DNA from: Dallia pectoralis
Taxonomy: Eukaryota; Chordata; Actinopteri; Esociformes; Umbridae
Direction of reading: 5' to 3'
Assembly (NCBI GenBank): GCA_029465975.1
Contig: CM055744.1
Coordinates: 7,661,192 to 7,725,191 of the forward strand
DNA: 64,000 bases
Numbering within the stretch: the first letter of the stretch is position 1; every line of letters begins with the position of its first letter. Under the pieces are notes generated by a model that saw only the letters and a list, made by a program, of their open reading frames with translations, searched no databases and had not been told where the DNA came from. Below, in pieces: positions 1-11,759 of this stretch. The position numbers and the translations under genes were made by a program.

Positions 1-220
1 CATCATGGAGCATTACATTTCTACTTCATGGTTTTGATGATTGGCTGAAGCAAGGTGTCCTTCATAGTAAGGACTCTAACACTTATTAGCGACAGTCATC
101 CTTCGATCTCATAGACCCTTACATAAATCCTCCTAAAACAACTGCATTTTGCCAGGGGCGGAGCCTTATGTCTATTGTCACCAGACAAGTATGTACGACC
201 CTGCTGTATCCACGGCAAAA
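1..220. other. Unassigned intergenic sequence
   Basis: I see no gene, RNA or repeat that I can name here. Short reading frames on both strands have no recognisable motif and are best treated as chance. Confidence 0.5.
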
Positions 221-320
221 GCATTTGCATTTTATCTAGAGCGACCAGGTTCCCCGTGGGAATCAAACACACGACCTCTGACATCGCAAGCGGCATGTGC
301 AACAAACTCGCTACACGCAA
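221..320 (-). mobile_element. tRNA-derived SINE fragment
   Basis: Read on the minus strand, the sequence holds a polymerase III B-box-like stretch (GTTTGATTCCCACGG) preceded by GCTTGCGATGTCAGAGG. It is followed by GTCGCTCTAGATAAAATGC. This order (tRNA-like box, then a GTCGCTCTGGATAA-type body, then a TGCAAATG-type tail) is what I recall for tRNA-derived SINEs of salmonid and pike-like fishes. The A box is not clear, so the copy is old or 5'-truncated. The family assignment is from memory. Confidence 0.5.
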
Positions 321-1749
321 CCTGCAAAACCAATTTATTTTTCTGCCAGGAAAATACCAGTCGTAAATGCAATTTTCAGTAATAAATAACACGAAAATCT
401 TTATCGATGTAACTGATACATTTTAAATTAAACAACATGACTGACAAAAAATTGTTGCACCTGTGCTGAGCAAGTCCATTCAGTTTTCACCTGTGATACT
501 ATAATGTTGATGGAAATCTGGATTGAGCCGTCAGTGACATAGAGACCAAACGGAAAAAAAGGCCTGTTTCAGACAGCAAGATACCATCACATCCCTTGCA
601 CATACAATGCTGGTGCATGCAATCCGATATTTGTTGTTTACTTAAACCACGTCAGTTAAAGGTGTGCATACAAAGAAAATAAGGTGACCCCAAACAACAC
701 CATTAGACAACACAGTTAAGGAGACAGGATCAAATGTCATGTTTTTATTAAGTGCTCACCAGCACTTCCTAAACGGCCTATATCACTCTTTCATGCCTCC
801 AGATAGCATTAGGTCCTATGGGCTGCTGCCTCAAACACAATCTAACAGAGGCTTAAAAAACCTGCTCTGGAATAAACTGACCCAGTTAACAAATGAACTT
901 CATTTTGGCAATCAGCGCCCTGTTAACAGTGTAGACATAACTGTGGTGGGTTCTCTATCTATGCCTGGTAACAATGATGTCCTCTTCCCTTTTTGTGTTT
1001 AAAAAAATGACGGGTTTCAGACACACCAATGAAGGTGTCCGATTGGAGTAGACAAATTCCAGTGGCTATTTTTGCAGTGTTCAATCGAAACAAGTGTGAC
1101 AGATAACAATATAGTATTTGTTCACTGCACTCACTTTTGCCGCATCGATCGCACTTACAATTCATTCATTTTGACTAAGGTAATTATGCTAAAGTAAGGG
1201 GCATTTCTGCCATATGCAATTTTTGTTCAAACTACTAATAATACATGGAAAAGAACAACAGTCAGGTTTTTTTGGGAAAATTTAGTTTTATAGATATTCT
1301 TGTGTAAACAAAATGTTGCTATTGCTTGGTAAATTATTAGAATATGCAAATTGGGCAACATTTAAAAATGTCTTGTGGACCAGATTCATTACCATGACTT
1401 CTGTAGAATCATCCATTTATGACCGGCCCAGTAATCCTTTCCCCTTGAGCTACTATAAATGTGCTCATGTTTCATCCGGAGGTTCAAAGAGGTCCTAACA
1501 TGCATTTATAATGAGACAGGGTGCTAATCACGTTACAGTGTAATATGCTTCAGATGTCTAACAGAAGAACATCTTCTCTGTTCTTCAAAGCACTCATGTT
1601 AAACGTCCTTTGACCCTCTTATGGCAAAGATTAACAAAGCAAGGTGTCTTCGTGGTCTTGCTTTATTCATGGCTACTAATTTCCTGGTCATGTTATATGG
1701 TCAAGAAAAACTCCAGGCCTTACTTATAAGTAGAGTTAATTTCACAACT
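321..1749. other. Unassigned intergenic sequence
   Basis: AT-leaning sequence without a recognisable gene or repeat. The longest reading frame (739-1002, plus) matches no family I know and has no splice or start context to support it. Confidence 0.5.
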
Positions 1750-1996
1750 TGTAGGTTGTCTACAAACAGGAAGGTTGGTGGTTCAATCCCCGGTTCCACA
1801 TGACCAAGTGTCGAGGTGTCCATGAGCAAGACACCTAACCCCACTGCTCCCGACGAGCTGGATGGCGCCTTGCATGGCTGCCGTCGCCGTCCGTGTGTGA
1901 ATGTGTGAGTGAATGGGTGAATTGTGAGGCAATATGTAAAGCGCTTTGGTGGCCCCTGGGTCTGTGAAATGCGCTATATAAATGCAGTCCATTTAC
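1750..1996 (+). mobile_element. Teleost tRNA-derived SINE, copy 1
   Basis: A B-box-like stretch (GGTGGTTCAATCCCCGG) lies near 1778-1795. It is followed by the body block GTGTCCATGAGCAAGACACC, then CGCCTTGCATGG, a TGTGTGAATG stretch, AAAGCGCTTTGG and the end GCGCTATATAAATGCAG. A second copy with the same blocks in the same order lies at 49438-49662, which supports a dispersed family inside this window. I recognise this body and tail from fish SINEs but do not assign a family name. The 5' tRNA-like head is degraded. Confidence 0.7.
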
Positions 1997-4353
1997 TATT
2001 TTACCATTTACAACTTACCTAATACCCTATTAAAAGTGAGGTGTTGATCATACTTCTGGATTTATGTCCCTATTCCTTCAATGATTTCTTACAATTACAT
2101 TTTTTAACAGATTTTATTATGTGTATTGATGGGAAAAAGTGTGGGGAAAAAGTGTGGGGAAAATATGTGGGGAAAATGTGTGGAGAAAAGAAAGAGTATT
2201 GCAATGGGGATCGAGGAAAGTGGGTGGGAATGTAAGGGCAAATTATACCATTCAGATTAGTACAACATACATACAAAATAATACTGTTGATGCTTCCTAT
2301 ATTGTCATGAACATTTTATGGCTTAAGTGCAAATGTCTTCCTCAAACAAACTGCGATGTGTAGAAGACCAAGACATAAAACCCATTATATGTACACCTCA
2401 CTTAAATTCCAATTAAAGTTGTGTATCTTAAATTAGTAGCTTAAAAACAGCTCACTCATTAACATTTGCCAAGTAATCACTCCAGACTGAAATTGAAGAA
2501 AAGCTTGTTCTACTGTAATCAATACCACAGGTAGATTAATCACTCCCATCGATGGGAATCATCAACGATGGATCAATCCAGATTAATCTGCTGCCTTTAT
2601 ATGTGCCATTTGTACTGTTTTTTTTAAAGACAAAGCAGACATGGGTGGAAGTGCATGGACAAGGACGAACAAGAGTTGCACGTGGGCAAAGACTCAACCT
2701 TTTGCTCGCCGGATAAAAATGATGGCAAATACTGGTGTGGTTCACAGCCGACAGGCCTTTTATATCAACTGTGAATAACAAAGCTGCTTTAAACTATACA
2801 CTCCCCAGGTGCCTGCTGGGTAGTGTGAACGGCAACATTCACAAATGTCTAAATGTAGCATTGGCAGCTCAATTGAAAACAGCCAGTCAAACATGCATTG
2901 TCATGTAACAGCAACCTTTTGGAGTTCAACCCATATAGATTATACAGGTTCGGGGTAGAAGCCTATGATCTAAACTCCTTCAGGGGCTTTTTATTGGTAT
3001 AAATGTGTTCTTAATGTACCCATCAAACATAACTAGTTATGGGCAACATATGAATCTAGAAAGTTACCTAACCCTGTTAAATCTGTAGTGACTACTGGGG
3101 GATTGTATTGCTATAACTATTTGCAGGAAGGTAATGTAATCACTGACTCGCGAACAGAATGTCACGATTTAACTAATGTTTGGTGATTTTCACAAAAACA
3201 AACCCTTCAACTATCGGATTAGGATGGAACTACAGTGTTTTCACTACAGGAGCTGCTGTGTTGTTGGTAATAATGGTTACCAAACAGTTGAACATGCATT
3301 TGTATACTAACAGCCTGAGGAAAAAAAATATTGTTTAATGTTTCGCAACTGAATGAGGTTGAGAATTGTATAAACACAACCTCTCCGCGTTACAGAAATA
3401 ACATCATTATTCATTTCTAAAAACAGAATTTAAATATATAATTTATATATATAAATATATCTGTTAATCTGCCTCAACATTTTATTTTGGTTTATTATTC
3501 TTTTAACAGAACATTGGCATATGCTGCTTATGCATTGCAACGCTTACTTTTCCCTTTTTTGTAGTTTTCAGTTTGCTGCATTTTGAAAGTTCAACCAAAC
3601 TATAAATTAAAATGTTGTATGCGTATAAGAGATACATTTCCACGAACTGAAGAATCAAACAGCCCCATTCCTAAAATCTCCAGTCAATGGAATACATTTC
3701 AATCTGTCGTTGTCTGTTTTCAACTCTCACAGAACCTAATCAAGTCCTTAGAACCTGTCACTTTCCCCCTCATGACACCAACATGACACCGGAATGTCAT
3801 TAAACAAACACCCAGCGACCAAAAGCGGCTTGTAAAATGCATTGTCAATTTTTGCGAGACTCCACTTAAAATGCATGCATTTATACTTAATCACTCAAAC
3901 CTCTCATTATCCCAGTAGTGATGGATCGCTTTCAAGGCAAAAGGTAGCAGCGCGTTCGATTACATCTCACGGTTGATCTCCCCAGTGAAAATGCTTATCT
4001 CATTGAGCATTGATTTTTGGTCTGAGTTTAACCATTCAACCATCCGCGAACGTTTCAGCTGACCGTTGCTTCAAAGTAAACCAACACACACACACACGCA
4101 GAGGGATAACAACATAGTACGTAGCGTACGTATTAGAATAACGTAGAGTGAGAATAGCAAAAGTCTAATGTGTTTATAGGTGATTCGGCGTAGCCGGTTA
4201 ATGAAGAGGCTTTTTGTTCGACCACTAAAGTGACGGTTTCTGAGCAGCTAGAGGAGCTGAGAATAACAGATGGCTTTGACCAGAAGGAGGCTCCGTTTCC
4301 TGACACACCATGCATCTTAATGTCATCCTTGTATGCACCACTGACATAAAGGT
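1997..4353. other. Unassigned intergenic sequence with short simple repeats
   Basis: No gene recognised. It contains a short run of GGGGAAAAAGTGT-like units (2130-2190), an AT microsatellite (3428-3465) and a small CA run (4083-4098). Confidence 0.5.
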
Positions 4354-4551
4354 GCCGCCTCCGTTCAACCCCCGACTCGCCTCATCCGTCCTCGCTCCCC
4401 CGCTACTTCTTATTTAATCCAGTCCACACGCGCGCACACCCACACGGACACTAGCGCGCGTGCGCTTGTGTTTCACTCATTCAGCGGACGCTCGTGTCCG
4501 CGTTGACAGGAGTGACGGCAGACACGTCCGTACATTTCGGGGTGTGGTCGC
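4354..4551. promoter_or_regulatory. CpG-dense patch, possible promoter or enhancer
   Basis: About 25 CpG dinucleotides fall within roughly 200 bases, including GCGCGCGTGCGC near 4454-4465, while the flanks are CpG-poor. In methylated vertebrate genomes such clusters often mark unmethylated promoters or enhancers. No coding exon follows that I can recognise, and no clear TATA box or start codon context ties it to a gene. It could also be a chance GC-rich repeat remnant. Confidence 0.3.
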
Positions 4552-5205
4552 TCACTGGGAATATTGTATTACTTTTATTTATTACATTTACTTGACTTGC
4601 TAAACGTTAGAAAGACACATTTGACTAATTGACATTTTGGGGAGTATTGACATGCATAATACAGGGGTGTACGATCAGATATGAAAGTATGCTCTGAAAA
4701 TGATTAGGTGTTTGTGCATTGACCCGATGCTAAATGTTGTTAATGATAAAAACTTAGCTGTAGCATACCACTGTCACTGATATGTCTTGCCCAGACATAA
4801 AATTCTGAGTAGAAAGTGGACAGTGTTTGCAGAAGACATTATTAACCCTCTACCTATAGTTCAAAACGCATGTCCAACGTGCCCGTAAATATGATCTGAC
4901 GGTGAGCGACGAAGGTGTCGGCAGTTCCTGGGTGACCTCTTACGTACAACACCAGTAGAAACCGAAACAGTATTAGCGCCATAGATCATGTAAAATTAGC
5001 AGCAGGAACCCCTGTCAGCCCAACATTGGCACTTAATCTTGGACTTTTGGCAGACTGTTGCCTTAACGGGTCAAATGATATCTATAAATCAAGCCTCCCC
5101 TGGTGCAGAGTGAGAAGGAGTGGAGGAGCTGGAGGGAGCAGTGCTGCATCGCCACTGAAACTCCTGGGGAATTAAGCCGGGTTATAGAAGCCTAACCCAA
5201 GGAAA
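4552..5205. other. Unassigned intergenic sequence
   Basis: I see nothing that I can name in this stretch. Confidence 0.5.
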
Positions 5206-5285
5206 TAATCCAGTCTATTTCATAAAGGATTAGACCCCTTAAAGCAGATTGATTGCCTCTTCCTTTTTTCCACCGGCTGTAATCC
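5206..5285. promoter_or_regulatory. Cluster of TAATCC (OTX/PITX/CRX-type) motifs
   Basis: TAATCC occurs at 5206-5211 and 5280-5285, and its complement GGATTA at 5227-5232: three copies in 80 bases. TAATCC is the known core bound by K50 homeodomain proteins such as OTX, PITX and CRX. A 6-base motif is common by chance, so only the clustering is suggestive. No neighbouring gene is visible to link it to. Confidence 0.2.
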
Positions 5286-5696
5286 TAGATTATGGAGACC
5301 ACTTGGAGTTATAATTTGAGGAAATACCAAGAGGCTTAATGACAGAGGATTCGTCCGGAGATTGTATTGTTGGCAAGTTAGACGCCAGAGGCTTCGCTGG
5401 GTCCTCTTATCTTGTCGGCCATCATTGCCTTTCATAATTGTCTGTGAACTAAAGCTAACCGAAGCTATGATAGGTTACTTTAACTAAAACAATTTCCCGG
5501 TGATGTAAAATGTATGATATTATACCAGCCGACCGAGCCATTTGTTTTGAAGTCCCGGTGTCCTCCATCTCTCCAGAGTGAGGAAGAGGAGCACAGCTCG
5601 GGTGACAGAGACGAAGGACTTGTGTCACCTAAGATCGACACTAATGCTTTGTAATCACTGAGTCAGGGGGATGTGTCAGAGAATGCAAGATGGGAT
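5286..5696. other. Unassigned intergenic sequence
   Basis: No gene or named repeat recognised. Confidence 0.5.
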
Positions 5697-5775
5697 GTGT
5701 GTGTGTGTTTGTGTCTGTTTGCATGTGTATGTGTGCGTATGTGTGTGTGTGTGTGTGTGTGCATGCGTGTGTTAA
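5697..5775. repeat. TG-rich microsatellite
   Basis: Imperfect (TG)n with TGTGTTTG, GCATG and GCGTA interruptions. The cleanest run lies near 5740-5760. Confidence 0.85.
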
Positions 5776-5904
5776 AACTCAACACAAATGCCCTGCCACC
5801 CATGGAACTAATTTAAAGAGCTCATTTAAAGGCTGTCACACGGTGTGCTCTGATGACCACTGATCTCTTGCACATTTAACCGCTCAGGCAGCTGTCAGTG
5901 CCTG

Positions 5905-5961
5905 ACAGACAGGCAGACAGGCAGGCGGGCAGGCAGACACGTAGGCAGGCAGGCAGGCAGG
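5905..5961. repeat. (CAGG/CAGA)n microsatellite
   Basis: Tetranucleotide run of CAGACAGG and CAGGCAGG units with a GGCGGGCAGG variant. Confidence 0.85.
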
Positions 5962-6343
5962 GGCCCAGCTATCACTGACTGATTGCATGCAGGGCCGGGG
6001 TGAACTGTGATCTGGTGAACTTTATTTTCCATGGCAGGCCCAACGTAAAGTGCCTGCCCCATTACCGCGGGCTTGGCTGTCCCAATACCTTCACATCGTC
6101 ACGTCTGTCACCACCGAGGGGAAGACGTATGCGGGGAGATACGGAAATAACCGCAAAATATCAAAGATGCATGTTCCTTTTTGATGACACACGACTGAGA
6201 GAATGCAACACCTTTGCGAGTGGTGGAAAATATGAAAAAAGGTGAAAGAAACACCTTTCAGTGAAAATTCAAGACGTTGTTGAAAATGCATTAGGTGGTT
6301 ATGAGCTGCTGGTGCCCTCAATACACAGTGTGCATATTTCATT

Positions 6344-7880
6344 ACATGCATACAGCCTATCAGGAGGGTGGGATTACATGCATACAGCCTATCAGGAGGG
6401 TGGGATTACATGCATACAGCCTATCAGGAGGGTGGGATTACATACATACAGCCTATCAGGAGGGAGGGATCGTATGCATACAGCCTATCAGGTGGGTGGG
6501 ATTACATGCATACAGCCTATCAGGAGGGGGGGATTACATGCATACAGCCTATCAGGTGGGTGGGATTACATACATACAGCCTATCAGGAGGGAGGGATCG
6601 TATGCATACAGCCTATCAGGTGGGTGGGATTACATGCATACAGCCTATCAGGAGGGGGGGATTACATGCATACAGCCTATCAGGAGGGTGGGATTGCTTA
6701 CATACAGCCTATCAGGAGGGTGGGATTACATGCATACAGCCTATCAGGAGGGGGGGATTACATGCATACAGCCTATCAGGAGGGGGATTACATGCATACA
6801 GCCTATCAGGTGGGTGGGATTACATGCATACAGCCTATCAGGAGGGGGGGATTACATGCATACAGCCTATCAGGAGGGTGGGATTGCTTACATACAGCCT
6901 ATCAGGAGGGTGGGATTACATGCATACAGCCTATCAGGAGGGGGGGATTACATGCATACAGCCTATCAGGAGGGGGGGATTACATACATACAGCCTATCA
7001 GGAGGGTGGGATTACATGCATACAGCCTATCAGGAGGGGGGATTACATGCATACAGCCTATCAGGAGGGGGGATTACATGCATACAGCCTATCAGGTGGG
7101 TGGGATTACATACATACAGCCTATCAGGAGGGGGATTACATGCATACAGCCTATCAGGTGGGTGGGATTACATGCATACAGCCTATCAGGTGGGTGGGAT
7201 TACATGCATACAGCCTATCGGGGGTGGTATTACATGCATACAGCCCATCAGGAGGGTGGGATTACATGCATACAGCCTATCAGGAGGGTGGGATTACATC
7301 CATACAGCCTATCAGGAGGGTGGGATTACATGCATACAGCCTATCAGTAGGGTGGGATTACATGCATACAGCCTATCAGGAGGGTGGGATTACATGCATA
7401 CAGCCTATCAGGAGGGTGGGATTACATGCATACAGCCTATCAGGAGGGTGGGATTACATGCATACAGCCTATCAGGAGGGTGGGATTACATGCATACAGC
7501 CTATCAGGAGGGTGGGATTACATGCATACAGCCTATCAGGAGGGTGGGATTACATGCATACAGCCTATCAGGAGGGTGGTATTACATGCATACAGCCTAT
7601 CAGGAGGGTGGGATTACATGCATACAGCCTATCAGGAGGGTGGGATTACATGCATACAGCCCATCAGGAGGGTGGGATTACATGCATACAGCCTATCAGG
7701 AGGGTGGGATTACATGCATACAGCCCATCAGGAGGGTGGGATTACATACATACAGCCTATCAGGAGGGTGGTATTACATGCATACAGCCTATCAGGAGGG
7801 TGGGATTACATACATACAGCCTATCAGGAGGGAGGGATCGTATGCATACAGCCTATCAGGAGGGAGGGATCCATTTTGGC
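6344..7880 (+). repeat. 32-bp minisatellite, about 48 copies
   Basis: Tandem unit of 32 bases running TACATGCATACAGCC, TATCAGGAGG, GTGGGAT. Variants carry GGTGGGTGGG, a GGGGGGG run, ACATACATA in place of ACATGCATA, GGATCGTATG, or a 1-4 base shortening. The first 850 bases hold mixed variants and repeat them as higher-order blocks (the GGATCGTATG pair near 6468 and 6598, and GATTGCTTAC near 6692 and 6882). Copies from about 7250 to 7700 are nearly uniform. The unit has no stop codon in any forward frame and 32 is not a multiple of 3, so all three frames stay open for up to 545 codons. These reading frames are by-products of the array, not genes. Confidence 0.97.
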
Positions 7881-10339
7881 AGAAGTCATATCATGTAAAA
7901 CACACATCCCCACTGGTTGGGAAAATATTCAGCGTTCTGAACCACACCTTGTATCTGCATGACTGCTTCCACCACCATGTGGCTAATTATAATTAATCTA
8001 ATCGGAAACCCTAATTACTAAATTAATGAGCAATTTATTCAAAATGCACATTTCCCCATGTGATTCAAGAGACACTAGAAAGACCATTAGAAGTGTCTCA
8101 GCCAGCCGGTTCGGCGGTTTTAGCGAGTAGTGTTTAGTTCCAAATCACAGTTTAAATTTCTCTCCTCTAACGATCAATCCTAACAATCGACTTCCAAAGA
8201 AAATGGAGACGTGAGATGAAGGCCGTCTTTTGGGATAAAGTATGCATTTTTCCACAAATTACACAGTAACTCTTTTGTGAAACTGTTTAGTGAGAATACT
8301 GCAGGAAACTCCAATAAGCCAGGAAGCTGTCAAAACAACTGACCGCAGATTTCACACAGAATTGACTCGGAGTAATATCGATGTCCAGTGTTGATGTGAC
8401 GCTGTTTGTCTCTGTTAGTCAGTAAAGTTCAGGGTGTCGACACAGACAGGGTTTGGATGCGTGATTATGAATCATGTTGGCACTGTGTCGTATATATGAT
8501 CAATGATGGGTGTTCAGAACGACATTGGGCGTGATTGCACAATGCTTTTGTGTGACCTCAACGTTTTGATGTTATTCCATTGAACCCGGGCCGATAAATG
8601 CCAGTCCAGCCCAGCAAAATATGTCTTAGGGTGTAATGTCTGTTGCTGCCAGGGTGCCCCAACCTGGAAGAGAAAGCCATCACATAATAATTCCAGCCTG
8701 TCTACCTGCAAATCTCCCACAATCTGTGGATTAGAGCTAAATCCCCCCAAATCTGGGTCTGGTGCTACATCATAGGATGTGCTGGGCCGGGAAGTTACGT
8801 AACATCATTAAGACCTGTGTACTCTCCCCTGGGTAGGTTCCTCACCCCTCTAACTCCAAGTCTTTGAGCAAATAAAGCTGTATAAGAAGGTTGAACTAAG
8901 ACACCCACAAACTATTGGAAACTTTCTCAGTCTGGCTGACTGGCTATACACATTGAGGGCAACCCTTCCTCTAAACTATTAACTGACTGTTATTTAACCA
9001 ATCGCTTCATCTCCGTCTGTTACTCCCAGTAAATTTCAGTATGAATAAAAAATAATAAAGCATTTCTGTCACGTTAAGTGTGTTTTCTTTCAAGCTGTCG
9101 GTAAGTACATGACAGATTATTGACTTCTTGTCTTGTCAGATTTCACAGTTAGCTCTGATAACTGGAGACTGCTTCATATTTCATGGCGAGCGTTTTCAAC
9201 ACGTCAACTTTCAAGATGGGTACGAAACATCTTACCTCCGTCCCAGTGCTAGGCTTACACTGAAATAGGTGCCGCTACTCATTTTAGGTGACGGTTGTGT
9301 TTAAATTTAGATGCAGAAGCTGCAGAATGCTACATGACTAACATTGTATGAGAGAATGCTGAGCTCAAACTGTAGAAATTGTAAAGTGGTGTTGTACAGT
9401 TCTAGAAAGCTCCTGTCCAAGCCAAGCAATGTGTTGGCTCCACAGCATAGCCCCAGAGTATGTTGTCCGCCTTCCATACAGTTAACATCAGGCTATTGAA
9501 ATGGATGATAGAAATGATACATTAGTCATCCCCATCCACCTGGCTGTATCCTATTGTCATTCCACATCGGTGCCGTGTTTCAATGTTCTCTACGGCTCTC
9601 TGCGACCTGCCATGGATACGTGCTGGAGAAGGCCGACGAGGCCTTAAGGCCCAATTTCTCAGTCAGGAGAGGAGGTAAAGTAGCACTGTCCTTCCCATGA
9701 AGGAAAACAACCAGGAGAAAACAAACTTTGAAGCCGGCGGTATCATTTAGCGGCTTCACTGCCTTGAAACAAGCTTGGGTCTGTCGTGTCACAATGCTAC
9801 TCAATAGTTAACGACAAAAGAATCATTTTGATTAACAAGAAAAACAGACCAAAATAAATATGTTTAATAAAAATCATCATGATGTAATAACAATCATACT
9901 AACAAATAATAATAAAAATAGCTCAACACGGAGACACGTCATGAAGAAAACGAGACACTTTGTTAGGACCTCTCTCATGTTACTTCAAAAACTTTCTTAA
10001 ACAGTGGTTTATAAATCCAGTCTTGAATAAAGCAAATGTCACGTGGGGTTAACCCTTGATAATGATGACCTTTCTTTGAATAGCAATGCCAAGGCTCACA
10101 GTGTTGGTCTTCTCAGCCAAACATACAGAACAGCTTCTGTACTGCCACGTACAACAATGGCACACAGAGACACAAACGCACCAATTATATTTTTGGCCGA
10201 TGCTTGGTCTGAACCCAGCAACCTTCGGCTCTCCATACACTGATGATCCAAACACCACTTATCCCGGGTGAAGCGAAGAACATTCCCTAACTGGGGAACA
10301 TGTCACAGTCTGGGTAGATTAGATAGCTAAGAGAACAAT
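7881..10339. other. Unassigned intergenic sequence, homeodomain-motif-rich at its start
   Basis: No gene recognised. 7980-8040 is dense in TAATTA/ATTAAT-type cores, as often seen in vertebrate conserved non-coding elements. 10190-10235, read on the minus strand, has a B-box-like GGTTGCTGGGTTCAGACC and could be part of an old SINE. Neither point is firm. Confidence 0.35.
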
Positions 10340-10705
10340 CAGTTCTCGTAGTCAACGTGTTGGATGCAAGAGAAATGGACAGAAGTAAAGACCTGAGCGA
10401 CAAACTGTCAAGGCCAGACAACTGGGTCAGAGCATCTGTAAGATGTAAAGGCATATGGGGTTCTCCCGGTCAGCAGTGGAGGCAACCTACCGACAGTGGT
10501 CTAAAAATGGGGACAAATCCCACACATGCCGACAGTGTGTTGGTTCCCCAAGGCTCATGGATATGCATGGGCAACAAAGGCTGTCTTATCTGGACCAAAC
10601 CGACAAAAGGTCATGGAAAATTATTTTGATGGTTACGGGAGTTATGTGCATTGCACTCTATGGGGTCGCACAGCCATCAGAGTGCCCATGATGACCCCTG
10701 ACCCC
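10340..10705 (+). pseudogene. Tc1-like transposase, N-terminal fragment
   Basis: This is the DNA-binding half of a Tc1/mariner transposase. In shifting forward frames the translation shows MDRSKDLSDK-type start text, then QWSKNGD and GSPRLMDMHGQQRLS, which correspond to the family's Q-W-S-x-x-G and G-R-P-R-L segments, where here the third residue has changed. GRTAIRVPMMTP follows. Frameshifts are needed to join these pieces and no DDE catalytic domain follows. The fragment ends at about 10705, where minus-strand Gypsy sequence begins, so the Gypsy block or a later deletion truncated it. Tc1 proteins cut and paste their own element at TA sites; this copy cannot. Confidence 0.75.
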
Positions 10706-10708
10706 TGA

Positions 10709-11048
10709 CCGATATGGGCAAGAAAAAGTTGCCTCAAAGACCAGGGACGGGGGAGGGACCTGCAGCACCCTAGATTGCTGGATGGGACTAGCCACCACCG
10801 GCCTGAGGAGAGAGACATGAAACAAGGTGTTAATTCGATAGTCAAGTGGCAGGTGCAATCGGCAGCTGCAACCTCGTTAACTCTTCTCTGGACTTTATAT
10901 GGCCGTACAAAACACGGGCCCGCTGTGCGGCGCGCTGTAGGTGTGCAACGTTCTCCTCAGCACACCGGAACCAGTCCTCCACCGCTGGTACCAGTGTCAG
11001 GCTGGATCTGCTGCCACGATGCCAGGACCGGCTGGTACCATAAAACAC
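10709..11048 (-). pseudogene. Gypsy integrase C-terminal remnant
   Basis: The minus-strand text has LVPAVEDWFRCAEEN, as in the region after the integrase catalytic core. In another frame it has LPLDYRINTLFHVSLLRPVV and RVLQVPPP, the usual run-up to the end of fish Gypsy integrases (compare F-H-V-S-x-L-x-P). At least one frameshift separates the two. The H-H-C-C zinc-binding and D-D-E catalytic parts are missing. Integrase would join element cDNA to the host chromosome. The fragment meets Tc1-derived sequence at about 10706-10709. Confidence 0.8.
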
Positions 11049-11094
11049 ATGGGTGTTAGATTAGTAGAGGAGTGGTGGAGTGAGTTCTGGCATA

Positions 11095-11225
11095 TTCTGC
11101 CCATGGCAATAATGTGAGGGGGAAGGAATGTTAGTGCTAGAAGGCCGGTGAAGAAGAACGCCGAAGCCTGTCCGCAGGTGGAGGTAGAATGGCATTGGAG
11201 GGAGCTCTGACCACACTCCCTACCC
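11095..11225 (-). repeat. LTR-like block inside the Gypsy remnant
   Basis: On the minus strand this block holds CATTCTACCTCCACCTGCGG, then CACCGGCCTTCTAGC and CTCACATTATTG, text I associate with fish Gypsy LTRs. About 40 bases at 11108-11148 recur in altered form at 12316-12355 (AATAATGTGA, GGGGAA, GGAA, GCTAGAAGG shared), on the far side of gag. No TG...CA ends or target duplication could be defined. Confidence 0.4.
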
Positions 11226-11229
11226 GGCG

Positions 11230-11320
11230 AGCACCTTTGAGAGGATAACGATAACGAACTGTAATGCTGTTAAGGGCTCGATAATCAATGCACGGACGCA
11301 AACCTCCATCCTTCATCACA
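11230..11320 (-). pseudogene. Gypsy reverse transcriptase, N-terminal scrap
   Basis: The minus-strand translation reads MKDGGLRPCIDYRALN, the conserved K-D-G-x-L-R-x-C-I-D-Y-R block at the start of Ty3/Gypsy reverse transcriptases. ITV and RYPL follow. Identity with the family stops abruptly after RYPL (near 11236), and LTR-like sequence takes over. The YxDD active site is absent, so the rest of the domain has been deleted. Confidence 0.85.
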
Positions 11321-11379
11321 AAGATTTAGGAATACGCACAGTGGAGACATTGTCTGGATTCTCCCCTGATGTCGCACCA

Positions 11380-11700
11380 ACGAAAACACACAGACACCTC
11401 CCTTGCCACACCCGCGACCAACACGTCAGGGTCCTCTGAGCCATGAGAACTGTGATTGTGTTTAGTGAGCATGCCAAACATAACAGGAAAAGAGGGTGAG
11501 TAAATTAACTGTAACGTGATCAATTCAGTCTGTTCATGTTGTGTAACCATTGTTACTGGCACTGTGACCCGTGAACCAAACAGTCGATCATCCAGACCCC
11601 TGGTTCGGGCACACGTTATTGGCACCAGCGGAGTCTGTAGGTGACGTGCAATTGTTCTGTCAATAAAGTCCCCAGCTGCACCGGAATCTACAAATATCAA
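11380..11700 (-). pseudogene. Gypsy retropepsin (aspartic protease) remnant
   Basis: The minus-strand frame opens with IFVDSGAAGDFID, holding the D-S-G-A catalytic motif of retropepsins. It continues through LQTPLVPI and ends in a PSFPVMFG stretch, which corresponds to the hydrophobic-hydrophobic-G segment near the C-terminus of fish Gypsy proteases. The frame runs 124 codons without a stop, so this is the best preserved part of the element. It is separated from gag by a stop and from the RT piece by a break. The protease would mature Gag-Pol; nothing suggests the product is made. Confidence 0.85.
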
Positions 11701-11759
11701 TGTTGGTGTGGGAGTCAGAGGGCCATGACGGGGTGTGGGGAGTGTTCAGTTTCCTTGTC

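Noticed and set aside
221..320. A functional tRNA gene
   Set aside because: Only the B-box side is tRNA-like. There is no cloverleaf or A box, and SINE-type body sequence follows.
6344..7880. CRISPR array
   Set aside because: Repeats are directly contiguous with no unique spacers, and the context is a vertebrate genome.
6261..7996. Very long open frames (545, 542, 351 and 192 codons) with a repeated HTAYQEGGI-type motif
   Set aside because: The 32-bp unit lacks stops in all forward frames, so these are automatic by-products of the array. No start context, splice signal or known domain supports a protein.
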